NCBI RefSeq assembly: GCF_026914265.1
Contig: NC_069124.1
Span: 26,444,989 to 26,508,988 of the forward strand
Direction of reading: 5' to 3'
Length of the DNA stretch: 64,000 bases
From: Mya arenaria
Lineage: Eukaryota > Mollusca > Bivalvia > Myida > Myidae
Position numbers and translations under genes: made by a program. Of the stretch, positions 12,600-24,500 are shown piece by piece. Each line of letters starts with the position of its first letter. Position 1 is the stretch's first letter. The notes under the pieces were generated by a model. That model was not told where the DNA came from and did no database searches. It saw only the letters and a list, made by a program, of their open reading frames with translations.

Positions 12600-14597
12600 A
12601 ATTGATTACCTTCAAATTAACGTCTCTCGGAGTTGTAATTAGGTTACAGACCACTAAATAAATTTCCTATATATTCTATAGTCAATTGACCAATTGGCAT
12701 GCACGATATCACTGATTTCTACTGCTTCACGACCCCAACATAATATATGGGGAGAAATTTCCACTTGAGTATAAACATTAAACAAGGTTGGACAAAAGTT
12801 ACGTTTCTCCTAAGAAAAATAAAATTGGTTAAACGTAACTACAGTGTATTTTGTTAAATGACAATATCCGGTGAACGAGGACAAACAATGTACTGGAAAT
12901 GCAAACAATAAAAAGTAGATCGCGTATATCCAGCATGTTCAGCATGTTTTTGAAATCACAGGCAATTCAGCTTCAAAACCTATTAATATGGATTAAGCAA
13001 TTGTCTGAGATGGTATAACCATGCTTTAATTCACCGTCATGTGTCATGTATTTCGAACAAAGCTTTTTCACTTCTATCCGCCTCGTTTGTTTTTGTTTTG
13101 TTTTATTTTACAACAAATGAGAAGTTTTCGCATTACGGTGGTATTGGCGTCGTCGATGGCATATATCCAAGTGAATTAACATTCATCTTAGACGTTGCAA
13201 GCCGAGTTATAAGACAATAGACGAGATATGATAAATACACAGCGTATATGAATGCAGTAAACACGAACAAGATAGGTGGTGTTTTATCGCTGACGTCACA
13301 GAACTTGACTCGCAAACAGTTTCTTGAGGCGTTCCTTTATATTTATATATACGTGCCTGAATGTCTTAGACATAAAGCCTTGTGTTTTTTAAACAATGTA
13401 TGCGACATCACAATTTTTGAATTGTACAACTGTATTCATTGCCGAAGTAAATCGCTAATCTGCTTATTATGTACAGTATTGTCATTTATATTATTAGTTA
13501 TCATTCGTACATATTTATATAATATGAATATCACGTGTGGTGGATATAAAGATATGTTGACTTAAGTTTGTATTTAAGAACAACAATAACCATAATTTAA
13601 GAAAAGGAATACCCTTTTAAAAGAAAATCAAAGCGTTTTGTTTAACAAGTGAGCTCTGCGACCAGAGCAAGGTATCGCAAACAAAAATTAAATAGCCCCT
13701 TTCATATTTGTTTCAAGATATACCAGGCCCTGAAGGACAAAAATAAAAACAGCTACACTGTAGACAAAGAACCACCTAACAGAGTCCGCTATTTAAAGCT
13801 GCACTCTCACAGATTGACGTTTTGACATTTGTTTGTCTTGAAATGAGCCGATGTTTGTGTAAATGTCTGGAAACCAGTGGTACATGACTAGTGACAAAAT
13901 ATCAGATCGCAGCGCTGCTAACGCTTTGAGAAAAATCAAATTTTCGGCAGTTATCCAATAAATGGAGATCTGTTCTAATGTGAGTAATGTTACATGACTG
14001 AATTAAAGGCATTGCTATCAAAATCAGCTAATTCTGGGCCAAAACTATAACAAATGTCAAAACGGTCCATCTATTATGATCACAGAAGCTTGTGTTAGGT
14101 TCTTTCACTGAGTAAATTAATATCAGAAACAATCCTTTTTTGTTTTTTTTAACCTTTTTTCCCATTGACAAACTAATTATTTCTGAACCATTTGTCATAA
14201 CTTTAACTTATCTATAACTGCATCCGTATGAATTAAATCAATGATGTTTTGAACGATGGTGAATATTTGGTTGGCACGATGTACCATAACGAGATTAAAA
14301 TAATGTCCAAAGGTTTCAACGCATCACTTGGCGACACATGGAATACAAAAGTGTTTATTACAAATAATTACCACCACAAAATGAAACAACATTAACGCAC
14401 ATAAACACATTGAAATATTAAAACAAGAAATGGTGCTTAGTTACTAACAGACGGACACATTCCTGAATAAATTGATTGATGGTTCAAATGTATTTTTCTG
14501 CAGGATATATATCCTGCTTGATAATATTGTGATATAATTAATTCAACAATGCAGCCATTTGTTAACACAAACTGGTGAACTTATATACGAGGGCATA
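12600..14597. repeat. Duplicated 3' region of IRG locus 1
   Basis: Reads as the reverse complement of 57.5-62.0 kb with insertions: 13060-13330 matches 61720-62000 and 13570-13810 matches 58470-58740. It also matches the start of the segment at 41510-41760 near 14380-14590. The part at 13793-14070 is a member of a small-element family whose left end reads GCTGCACTCTCACAGATTG; other copies are at 58131-58493 and 60876-61238. No gene was seen apart from noncoding open frames. Confidence 0.62.
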
Positions 14598-16436
14598 GCC
14601 AGAAGTTCGTGTAGGAAAAGCTTGATAAAATGAAAACAATATGCAGCATATCTTTAAAACTTTCATACAATAATAATCAGGTAATATGAAATTAGGAATG
14701 CGAGTTTCATCGAATAGCATGTTATTATGACAACGTAGTGATCACTATGGAAACAGGTGGTCGCGCGTTCCTCCGCAGTTGCTAAAATAACCCATGACAA
14801 TATCTTGTTTTTTTTTACCAATCACATTGAAACAAATAAAACGGCGCGAAAGTTTGCACATTTGACGTGACGTCAATAACGAGTGATGACGGGAAGTTTT
14901 AAGTCAGTGGGTTTGTTTGTTTGTTTCAAAGTAAGCATTTTAGACAGAACGGTATAGTTATTTTTTGTTTAAAATGACGCCAGAAGACAGATTGAAAAAA
15001 CGGGCAGTGATAGAGATCTGTGTGAACCTAGGAAAAACTCCATCGCAAAACTTAAACTGATGAATGAATCATCGAGTGAAACTCCAGTTAAGCGAATGCT
15101 CGTGTACAAGTGGCACAAGCGGTTCAATGACGGGCGAGACAGCATTTGTGACGACGTGAGGTCTGGGCGACCGGTTTCACAAACTACGGAGAGTGACGTC
15201 GAGGCCATGAGAAACATCGTTGAAGCTGATCGTCGAGTCACTCTTCATGAAATAGGCAAGATGTTGGACATGAGTTATGGGTCGGCACGGACGATAATGA
15301 AAGACAGTTTGAAAATGAGTCGAGTGAGTGCGCGTTGGGTTCCACGGCTGCTGACAGAAGATGAGATGAGCAGAACAGTACGGGAATCACGCCGATTCTT
15401 AGCTCGGTACGAAAAGGAAGGAAACCGTTTTCTTGAGAAGATAGTCACTTGCGATGAATCTGGCTGTATATTACGACCCTGATAAAAAACAGCAAAACAG
15501 TCAATGGAAGACTACCGGTTCCCCGCCTCAGAAGAAGGCACGATCATCCCGCTCGATAGGAAAGCATATGTTTATTGTCTTCTTTGATGTGCACGATGTT
15601 ATTCTACTCCATGCAGTTCCACGGGGCCAATCTGTGACGGGTGCTTACTATTCTAAGGTTAAGTGATATATAACAAAATTCATTTTTATCAATATTTAGT
15701 TCTTGATTAAATCTGCATAAAACACTGTTTAAAAAGTTTATGATTAAAAACATGGGATTGAATAAGTGTTAGTTTTAGTTATGATACTTGATGAAGTACG
15801 CAAAACGCGACAAATGCATTATGTTATTAGCCTCAGTTGTGTTCTCCTATTAAGGTATTGAGGCGTGACTTGTACAGGGCGATGGCATTAAAGAGACCAC
15901 AGGCGTTGCATAATGCGTGGATTCTTCACCAGGATAATGCACCAGCGCATAGATCGGAGGAGGCCCAGACTACAGCGACATTCCAGCTTGAAGCGGAGAT
16001 CCTTCCCCACACCCCTTATTCGCCGGACCTAGCGCCATGTGATTTTGCCCTTTTTCCGATACTTAAATGTGAACTGAAAGGTAAAACGCTTCAATGACTT
16101 TCAGGAATTACAGAGTGAACCTCAGACACGCCTGTACAAGTCAGAGTGGTTCAGTGACATTTACCGGCAGTGGGTAGCGAGACATCGACGTTGTATTGCG
16201 GCGAACGGCTTTTACTTTAAGAAGTTATGACGTTGACGTCAGATTCTGATGTTTAAACTGCGGGGGCTATACTGACCTCATGTTAATGAAAAAGCAGTAG
16301 TTTCCTTAATATTGTATGTATCAGTTTGAAATTTTATATGTCATTTACACCTGAAATATATTTTATAGCGAGCTGACGTTCGTTGAAAAATGTTAAAATG
16401 TGTAGATTTTATTTAGCAATTCCACGAACTTCTGAC
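14598..16436 (+). mobile_element. mariner-type transposon, defective, inserted at IRG stop codon
   Basis: TA target duplications (14596-14597 and 16437-16438) flank inverted ends G(C/T)CAGAAGTTCGTG. The transposase starts near 14973 (MTPEDRLKKRAVIEIC) and continues at 15060-15482 with the helix-turn-helix region and first catalytic aspartate in VTCDES. Then come VFFDVHDVILLHAVPRGQS, HQDNAPAHRS with the second aspartate and YSPDLAPCDFALFP with the third; by my count 35 residues separate the last two aspartates. Frame breaks near 15045, 15460 and 16095 make it inactive. A 197-bp GT...AG interval (15658-15854) splits the frame. At 1839 bp it is longer than a typical 1.3-kb mariner, mostly because of this interval and a 375-bp leader. 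It lies antisense to the IRG gene. Confidence 0.9.
15658..15854 (+). other. Intron-like interval inside the mariner transposase
   Basis: Removing these 197 bases joins TCT-AAG to GTA-TTG and restores the expected SKVLRRD reading between two conserved transposase blocks. The interval begins GTTAAGTG and ends CTCCTATTAAG, so it has donor, pyrimidine-rich tract and acceptor. It has in-frame stops and is not a multiple of three. It could be a true intron or a small insertion that happens to have these ends. Confidence 0.55.
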
Positions 16437-17632
16437 TATATCGGCGCACTCGTTACATCGCACATCCATTGCTCGAACATTATGGTCACATTATAAGCCT
16501 CTTTTTCGCACATATTCAGCAATCTGTTTAGTGTATAGTAACAAATAGGAAAGCTAGCTGCCGCACATATTAAATGTCCGGAAGAAGGGGCAGCCCATTT
16601 AAGCAAACTCTCTGTGGCTTCCGATACAGCAAATTCAGTACACATCTTAAGAAAGCTATCACTTGACGCTAAGAGAATATACGAAGTCATATCGAGTCGC
16701 TTGTATATATGCTCTACGTTTATACACATCTTCATTGCAAGCTCTTGCATCGTTTGCTTATCTGTTCCCAATTGTGACTTGTAAAAGTTCACCTCCTTCA
16801 TGAGTATTTCAACTTCATAAGCTAATCCAACTCCCTGAATCGCAAGCGAGCCAATGGAAGCAAGCATTGCCTGATATTTTATTCGTGAACGAAGAGAAGC
16901 TACCTTTTCCTTTAGTATGTTCGCACTTGCTGCCGATATCGAAAATATCAATGATTGCTTAATGAGTGACGGTGCGTCGACAATGAGTCTTTCCATCAAG
17001 TTATCAAAGTAAAATCGTCTGGTTTCATAGTTGTCGATCAGGAAAACATTGTTTGGGCCAATATTTATTGATTTCAATTGTTCTGCTGTTTTGGTTCGAA
17101 TTTCCTTGAGCAGTTTGACTCGATTATGTGAACGCGGGTGGGCTTTTTTGTCCGAGCTAACATCAACGTCTATTTTGGTTCTAACAAAATAAAAATGCTT
17201 TTCACGTTTCGTAATTTCTTTAACCAGCCATAGGTCATTTTCTTTAAACCGACACTGTGTAATCAATATAAAAAAGTGGAAACTCTCAATTTTCACAGCT
17301 TTAAGGTAAGATTCTTTCGGAAAGTTTGGTGTTCCTACACCAGGAAGATCAATAAACGATAATGTCTTCTTACAAGGGTGTCGAAATTCTTGGCATGCAG
17401 GCGTGCACTCATTACAGCCTATCTTTGCCGCATAAGGATCGTCCGAAGTAATTCCAAGCATTTCATTTATAAAGGACGACTTGCCTGATCCTGATTCACC
17501 AATGATAGCAAACCGTATCACTATATTTTGCCAAAGATTCAACTCTGAGATGATCTTCTTCTGCAAAACGGAATATCCTCCTGTGATCAGTGTTGCTTCA
17601 TGTTCATCTTGCAGATTATCCACGAAGAGATC
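16436..17632 (-). CDS. IRG locus 1, large GTPase exon
   Basis: One long exon encoding 398 residues. It begins after the acceptor ATATTTAAG at 17633 with GAT-CTC-TTC-GTG. There is no ATG near its start and the first candidate codon in the open frame is GTG, so the start must come from upstream exons. It carries G1 GESGSGKSSFINEML, G3 FIDLPGVGTPNFPK and G4 VRTKIDVD, then long helical stretches with YYTLNRLLNMCEKEA near the C terminus. It has the GKS (not GMS) form of G1. The last codons TSAPI-stop differ from the TSTSIE-stop of the paralogues because the stop codon is made by the mariner end. Confidence 0.92.
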   Translation of the reverse strand, partial: DLFVDNLQDEHEATLITGGYSVLQKKIISELNLWQNIVIRFAIIGESGSGKSSFINEMLGITSDDPYAAKIGCNECTPACQEFRHPCKKTLSFIDLPGVGTPNFPKESYLKAVKIESFHFFILITQCRFKENDLWLVKEITKREKHFYFVRTKIDVDVSSDKKAHPRSHNRVKLLKEIRTKTAEQLKSINIGPNNVFLIDNYETRRFYFDNLMERLIVDAPSLIKQSLIFSISAASANILKEKVASLRSRIKYQAMLASIGSLAIQGVGLAYEVEILMKEVNFYKSQLGTDKQTMQELAMKMCINVEHIYKRLDMTSYILLASSDSFLKMCTEFAVSEATESLLKWAAPSSGHLICAAASFPICYYTLNRLLNMCEKEAYNVTIMFEQWMCDVTSAPI

Positions 17633-18422
17633 CTTAAATATGTAAGAAACATTTAATATACATTCTTAATGACACGTTGCATAGACCTATTTTCATAAAG
17701 CATTTAGCCTATGGGACGAACATGTGCATTCAAGAAGTTTCTCCCCCATCTCTTGCGCCAAATTTTGGATCCATCCCTTTTGCAAGCTTTGTGATCTGTA
17801 TTCGATTGTGAACATCGTCCACAACCCTGGTACTTTATTCCGTTTGCATTTTTAGGAATACGTAATAGTCTTTCGTGGGTATCCGACGATTGTTTATGGG
17901 TCATTAGGGGAAACTGAAATACGTTACTTTAAACAATTTTATGGTGGTTAGAATGGTTTTGTATAAAGTAATAAAGCAACAATATTAACTTACCATTGAC
18001 CCGTCATCAGAATCATTCACAGCTGCATTCGCTAAAACAATAAAGAATCACATGCGAGGAAATCCTAGGTTATTATTATATACTTTTTGTGTAACACGTT
18101 TTATAGATACACTTAATAGTTTTCCTTTCTAAGAAATAATATTTCCTCCCCCGTAGAGGGCACATTACGAGGCAAACCTCGGCAACCACTTGAAGACCGT
18201 TGCACAGCCAATATTATGCAGACAACACGACAGGTTCATACAATTAGAAAATATGTAAATAGGAACTCGTTTTTAATCAGTTATGTGTATGCAAATGTGG
18301 CCTTTGATACGTGATATACACTACATTATGCGTTAGCGGTGATACATCATATCTTATTCTTAATTGGTTTGATAAGTGTGACAGAATGGGCCGTACGTGG
18401 AGAGACAGTTAACCAGACAGTG

Positions 18423-18512
<90 letters not shown>

Positions 18513-21500
18513 TTCAACGTGAATTGGTTTCTTGGACAAATTTAAAGCATTTCATATTTAAGTAAAATCACTTTAACGTCTAAGCTACTGAAATATTACT
18601 TCATGCCGGAAATTCCTCTTGGTATTCCATAGACGACCGAAAAGCTGAATAACTCTTTAAAAGAAGCTGAGTAGTAAAATAAGATAAATCCCGCTAAACG
18701 CTGATAAAGTTTACTTAAATATTTGTAATATTTTTGCCAAGATCGATTTAATTCAGAAAGATATCAGTCTTAAGAAGCCTTCGATAATCGGACAATATTC
18801 AAACGAAACTAGACAAAAGGTACTAAACCGATCGGCGACTTACCGCCCCAAATGTATTCTTGCAAATTTGTGTGTATATGTCTTTAGCGTTTACCCAGTG
18901 CCATTTAACCGGGTTTATGTTTAAACTTTTTGCTACTGAGCTTGTTTCTGTAGTTTTAACTAAGTATTGAAAGGATGTCGTTGTTAGTTTTGTTTTCATA
19001 ATCGGTCGTATCCTGCCATGCCGCGATATAAAGCGCGATAACTCGATCGATACAACCGCACGAAAGACCACGAGTTGTTTGAAAAACAGTTGACCAAAAT
19101 GTGTATGGGGGAATTGTTCATTATCTCTACGATATTTCGGGCGATTTATGTATGTTACGAAAAATCAAGATTATCTTTGGAAATGCACGAGAATACAGAG
19201 ATCTTTGTACGATATAGTTGGAATTACTAAGGGTTCGTACAAGTCAAAATGTTCGGGTTTATAAGTTATTAATCGGTAAGTTGAGACGTAATGTGTACGG
19301 CTTGGTACAATACTCTTCGAGTTAATAATCATCTTTTAAAAAACGGAATTAAAATACTACAACATGATATGGGCTTTCAAAATTAAGTAGCCCCATCAAC
19401 TGCGTTGAAAATCAATGCTAAATATTGAAAAAAACCTTCCCGTCTTAACAAGTGCGATACAGTCTCATATATTTAAACATAAACAGTCGAAGCCCACAGG
19501 CGTATACTCGATTGGATCGTCTTTCTCGTTGACACGAACTCGATGTAAAAAAAGTTCTTGTACGCGAAGTAATATCGTAGTGGATCAGTCATCATTTGGC
19601 ACACTTATGTTCGCGTTGTGTCTCATATTTTCGCAATGGTGTAGAAATAGCTTTAAGTCAGCAAGATCATAAGACATCATGAGCAATTGAATGTCGTAGC
19701 GTATGGTAAGCTGTACGCGAAGCTATCGACGCCGATCATTTTCAAACAGCTTATGTTCCGTAGGCCATATCCGTCAGGCGGCAAAGGTTTGAATTCATAC
19801 GACATATCTAGCAAAATATTTCTTCTCCCTCACAGCGCCAGCTCGTTGCAACTCAAAGCAAAAGTCTCGACAGCGTCAAGGGTGTACAATTACAATATTA
19901 CCGAGTTCCTTTGGACATTTGTCAACAGAAGTTTTTAGTTAATGCCGATTATTTGCTTAACGACAGCCGACATTCGCACGATAGTCCACCTAATAAATGA
20001 ACAAGCACCGACATGATCCAGAGTGTTAACTGATAATGTTAAATATAAACACACGTAGCTTATCTTATGCTTCGTCTCAAATTAAACACTTAAACGGAAC
20101 TTTCATCTGGAAAAAGGGGAAAAACAGTGACATTATGATTAGTGTAGAATAACATATTATTCCTTCAACTATAATGCGGATATAACACGTACCTTCATTG
20201 TCTGTCTGAATGGCTTTACAGATTGCTTGATTTCGACCAGAAACGAAACCAATATTAAAGAGAAATAGAACATTTTCATCAACTGGTATAACATGGTTTA
20301 AGAATGGTTCAATTATTATGACATGAATTGACTCAGTATAAGTAAATGAGCCTAACTACACACATAACGAATTTTAAAAAAAATCATCTTAATTTAATTA
20401 ATTGTGAATTATACCCGACGTGACATAAATATGAAAAATACTTAGATGATACGAAACCAGACATTCAATCTAGCATAAAATAGTTGAAAATAATATACCC
20501 TCCGCATTATGAAAAGCATTGATTTCAACAGGATTTGAAGGCAATTCAAGATGATTCCCATTTTCGCACAAACTGATTTTCTATATGGCTGATGAAGATT
20601 TGGTAAATGGACTTTTAATAGTTCATATATTTTTGTCTGATACTGGCAGTAACAAACTGGATTTAGAAAGCAATTCTAACAAAGGTTGACAACTACTAAT
20701 TGGAAAAAAGCGTTTCGACATAGTTGCATCAGTTTTAATGATTCTACAAAGTGGCGTCAATATTCCTGATGCTACATGTTGGCGTTAGTGTTCTAGATTG
20801 TACAAAGTAGTGTCAATAAACTTGATTCTACATAGCTACGTCTGGATTCGTTATTATACAGAGGCGTCAGTACTCTTGACTTTACATAGTAGCGTCATTA
20901 TTACTTATTCTACGTAACTGCGTAATTATTATTCATATAATTCACTGGCTTCAGTATTATTGTATTATTGTTGCTTCATAGTTGCGTCATTAATTTTCAT
21001 TTTCCATAGTGGCGACAATATTCTTGATTCTTCGTAGTTGCATAAATATTCTTAATTCTAAATTATGGCGTCAGTATAACTGAATCAACACAAAAGTGTC
21101 AGAAATAATTATGTAACATAGTGGCGTCCGTTTTCTTGATTCTATTATTGTATTTTATAACACGTACCTTCGTTGTCTGTCTGAACGGCTTTAGTGACTG
21201 CTTGATTTCGACCTGAAAGGAAAATTCTCCTTATCGTACATGGTGAAGATCTACAAAGGCAAATGTCTGAAGAATGTTTGCCTTATTCTGAATGTTTCTT
21301 ATTTAGTATTGCTTTTGATCATTTGAATTGTCTATGCTGCAAGTAATCATATTTATATTTGCGCATCCAAGCCTCTGAAGTTCCATTTATGTTACAAGGA
21401 AAACGTAAGAAAGGTTGAATTTAAAAAAAAGATGGCCTATATCGCTCACCTGAGTAAAACATTGTGCTATAGACTTGTTGATCATTAAAGGACAGTAACA

Positions 21501-24500
21501 GGGATTTGGCTTCTCTGATGTATAATGCCAATTCACATTCTCACCAAACTTTGTGATTATTGGACAAATGCTTAAAAGGTTATTGATAGGACAAGAGCAA
21601 TTTTAGGTTATTTCTATAATTAAAGCCCAATAACTCTCGGGTAACTACAGCAATTTTGCTAATTATCAAACACGTTCATACATATTCTGACCAAATTTGG
21701 TCAAGATTGGACAAAGGGTTAAAAGTAATTGATCGGACTACATACTGGATGGTACCTGTCTGCCCTTCCATACACCATAGGTGGAACTATTATATGTCCA
21801 GTTTTTTTAAACAGGCGTGTAAAAACATGACAAATACGTATTTGTTTAAAAGATACAATTGGCAATAACTCTTACAATATTTAGGTTGGATTTAAATAAC
21901 TCGTCATAAAAAAAATCACAATTTACTGTGAATAAGCTCATGAAGTTTGAAGTTGGTACCTTTAAAGATTTTAAAACAATAACATAAAAAACAACAACAG
22001 GTGACCCAAATTCGAACTTGACATGAAAAAATCAAAACAACCTTTCTGACAAATTTCGTGGAGGTTTGGGCTGAAAATGTTACCTCTAGAGGGTTTAACA
22101 ACGTTTTTCTATATTTGGGCATTTTGACCTAGTTTTTGACCCCGGATGACCCATATTCGAACTTGAGCTAGAAATCAACGGTAAAACATTTCTGACAAAT
22201 TTCCAGAATATTTGGGCCGAAAATGTTACCTTCAGAGTGTTAACAAGGTTTTTTTCATCTTCTGGCTCTATGACCTTGTTTTGACGCCAGATGACCTTTA
22301 TTCGAACTTGATCGAGAAATCAACGAAACAACCTTTCCAGGATATTTGGACTGTAAAGGTAGCCTCTAGAGTCGTCCGAGTAATTACTGGAACAAACATC
22401 CTGACCAAGTTTCGTGACAATTGAGGCAAACATGTGACCACTTGAGTGTTAACAAACTAAAAGTGGACGGACGACGGACGACAGACGATGGACGACGGAC
22501 ATTCATCGATCCTAATAGCTCACCCACAGCTTACGGCTAAGGTGAGCTAAACACAAAACTTGTATAATTACACAAACATTATACAATCTGTTGAGTTTTA
22601 TTGCGGATTAAGCTGTGTAATAGACTGATGAACCATGCAGTCATTATTATTTTCTTTCATTAAAATTTCCGTCCTAGAATAATCGTATGCATATGCAATA
22701 AAATCGGGACCATGGCAAGGCGAATAAAATACACCTAACTACGACATATTTTTCCGAGGAGCTTGTTGAATTATAATACCTTTACGACATTACACTTGTA
22801 ATATGTTGTATATCGCTTCTACTTACCCTGGACATAAGGCTAGTTTCGAAGCGGCCATATTTTGTAGCAAAGGTCAAGACAATGTAAGGGGGTTTCTAAC
22901 GTTTTATTAAAAATGAAAAGTCTGCTTAGAACGTCTTTTAAGACAAAGACGCTCTACGAAACAAAAAATAATAGTATATATTATCAACAAATTCGTCTTT
23001 ATATAATTTATGTATTTAAGCTAGCTTTGTGTCATACAAGATGTGCACTTCAAGTGTCCCCGGGTGGAAAAAAATCAAATAAACTGCCATAACTTAGGTT
23101 ATTAGAATGATCTGTGCTAAGTAGTTGATAAAATATCAATATTATAAGAGTAACAATTTGGGAAATTGTCTGTCCGACTGTTCAAGTCATTATGATTCTT
23201 CAAAACACATGACCGCTAGTCGAGGAAACATTTTCTTCTGCTTATTCTGTTCAACACGACGTCGATTCGGACGCACTCTGATTGTATAAATTGCCGCTAC
23301 TGCCATAATGTCCAAAGCATCGGGATTTTCGATAAATATCGGATTGTGAATCTATAAGTCGAGTGTTTAGTGAACATTCATTTGCAATATTATGTAACCG
23401 TCCATTACCTTATAGCTATCCTTTCCAGGCAGAAAAACCGATTAACTAGGTCGGCATTAATCTTATGTTATCGGTAGCTCCATTCCACCAAATCTATTAT
23501 CGTATGATAGTGTTTGCGAGTGTGATGACTTATGTAAGACTGCACTACGAATAGAACAACAAAACTGTAAAGTGAAGCCGCAGGCGATTGCTTTCGCGTA
23601 TTCTAATAACCTGAGTCACAAGTAATCTTTTATTATCAAAGGCATAGTATGATTGTAGATTACGCTTCCTTGCTTAGTACGTAGGGCGTTATATATAGTT
23701 TCTTATCCTGGTGCATTCTAGGTGAACTTTACAGTCGTATATATACTATTTTCCATTCGATCTCTTCCTATTATAACTGTGTACATATGCAAAGAAATCA
23801 CGACCGGGACATACTTTTGATTTTACATAATGACCTTTGTTTGTCTTGATTCTTTTTTACTCTGTCAGTATTTGTGTTAATATCTTATTACATGCTTGCT
23901 ATCGCAAACATGATCACTTACACGGTAATATATGATATTATTACACGTACCTTCGTTGTCAGTCTGAACGGCTTTAGTAACTGCTTGATTTCTACCTGCA
24001 AGGAAAATACTCATCATTATATATCATTCGAAAAATATGAAGACAAGCGTCTTAAGATTGTTTGCCTTAATTTGAAAATTTTAGTTTTTCGTATAATACC
24101 GCACAAGGTTTTACTCCTCAATAAATTAGCTATGTAAGCTAAGACATAACGACTATAAACTCCATGATTGATCGTTAACTTCCATGGTCATTGTCGTAAT
24201 ATTCCTCATATTAAAGTGCTTGCGAGAATTTCACCGTTTGTTTAAGAGTGACATATTCTTGCATGAACCTGCAAGACGTATATAATACAGCTTACTAGGG
24301 CAGAAGAAATTCCGAATTCATTTATGAAGAGCATGTTCAATTTACGACAATGCCCTTGCACGACATATAGCGATATTGCTACCACTCAGCCAACTGCTGT
24401 GAAATTACCTGTGTTGTCTGTCTGGACATCTTGAGACAAAAACGATTTAACAGCTGTAACGAAAGTACAACTGATTAATATAAATTTAAACAATTATGTG

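Noticed and set aside
17621..17623. Translation start of the IRG GTPase exon at GTG 17623
   Set aside because: It is not an ATG, and a splice acceptor lies 10 bases upstream in a matching phase. The start is better placed at 24744 in the anchor exon.
17704..17904. Cysteine-rich minus-strand frame as an extra IRG exon
   Set aside because: It has no counterpart in the same intron of locus 2, no clear donor, and ends in a stop; left only as a note on the intron.
18339..18545. 68-codon frame over the TA repeat
   Set aside because: Alternating Tyr-Ile from a microsatellite.
19415..19938. Two plus-strand frames in the IRG intron
   Set aside because: No recognisable motif and opposite to the gene; likely chance.
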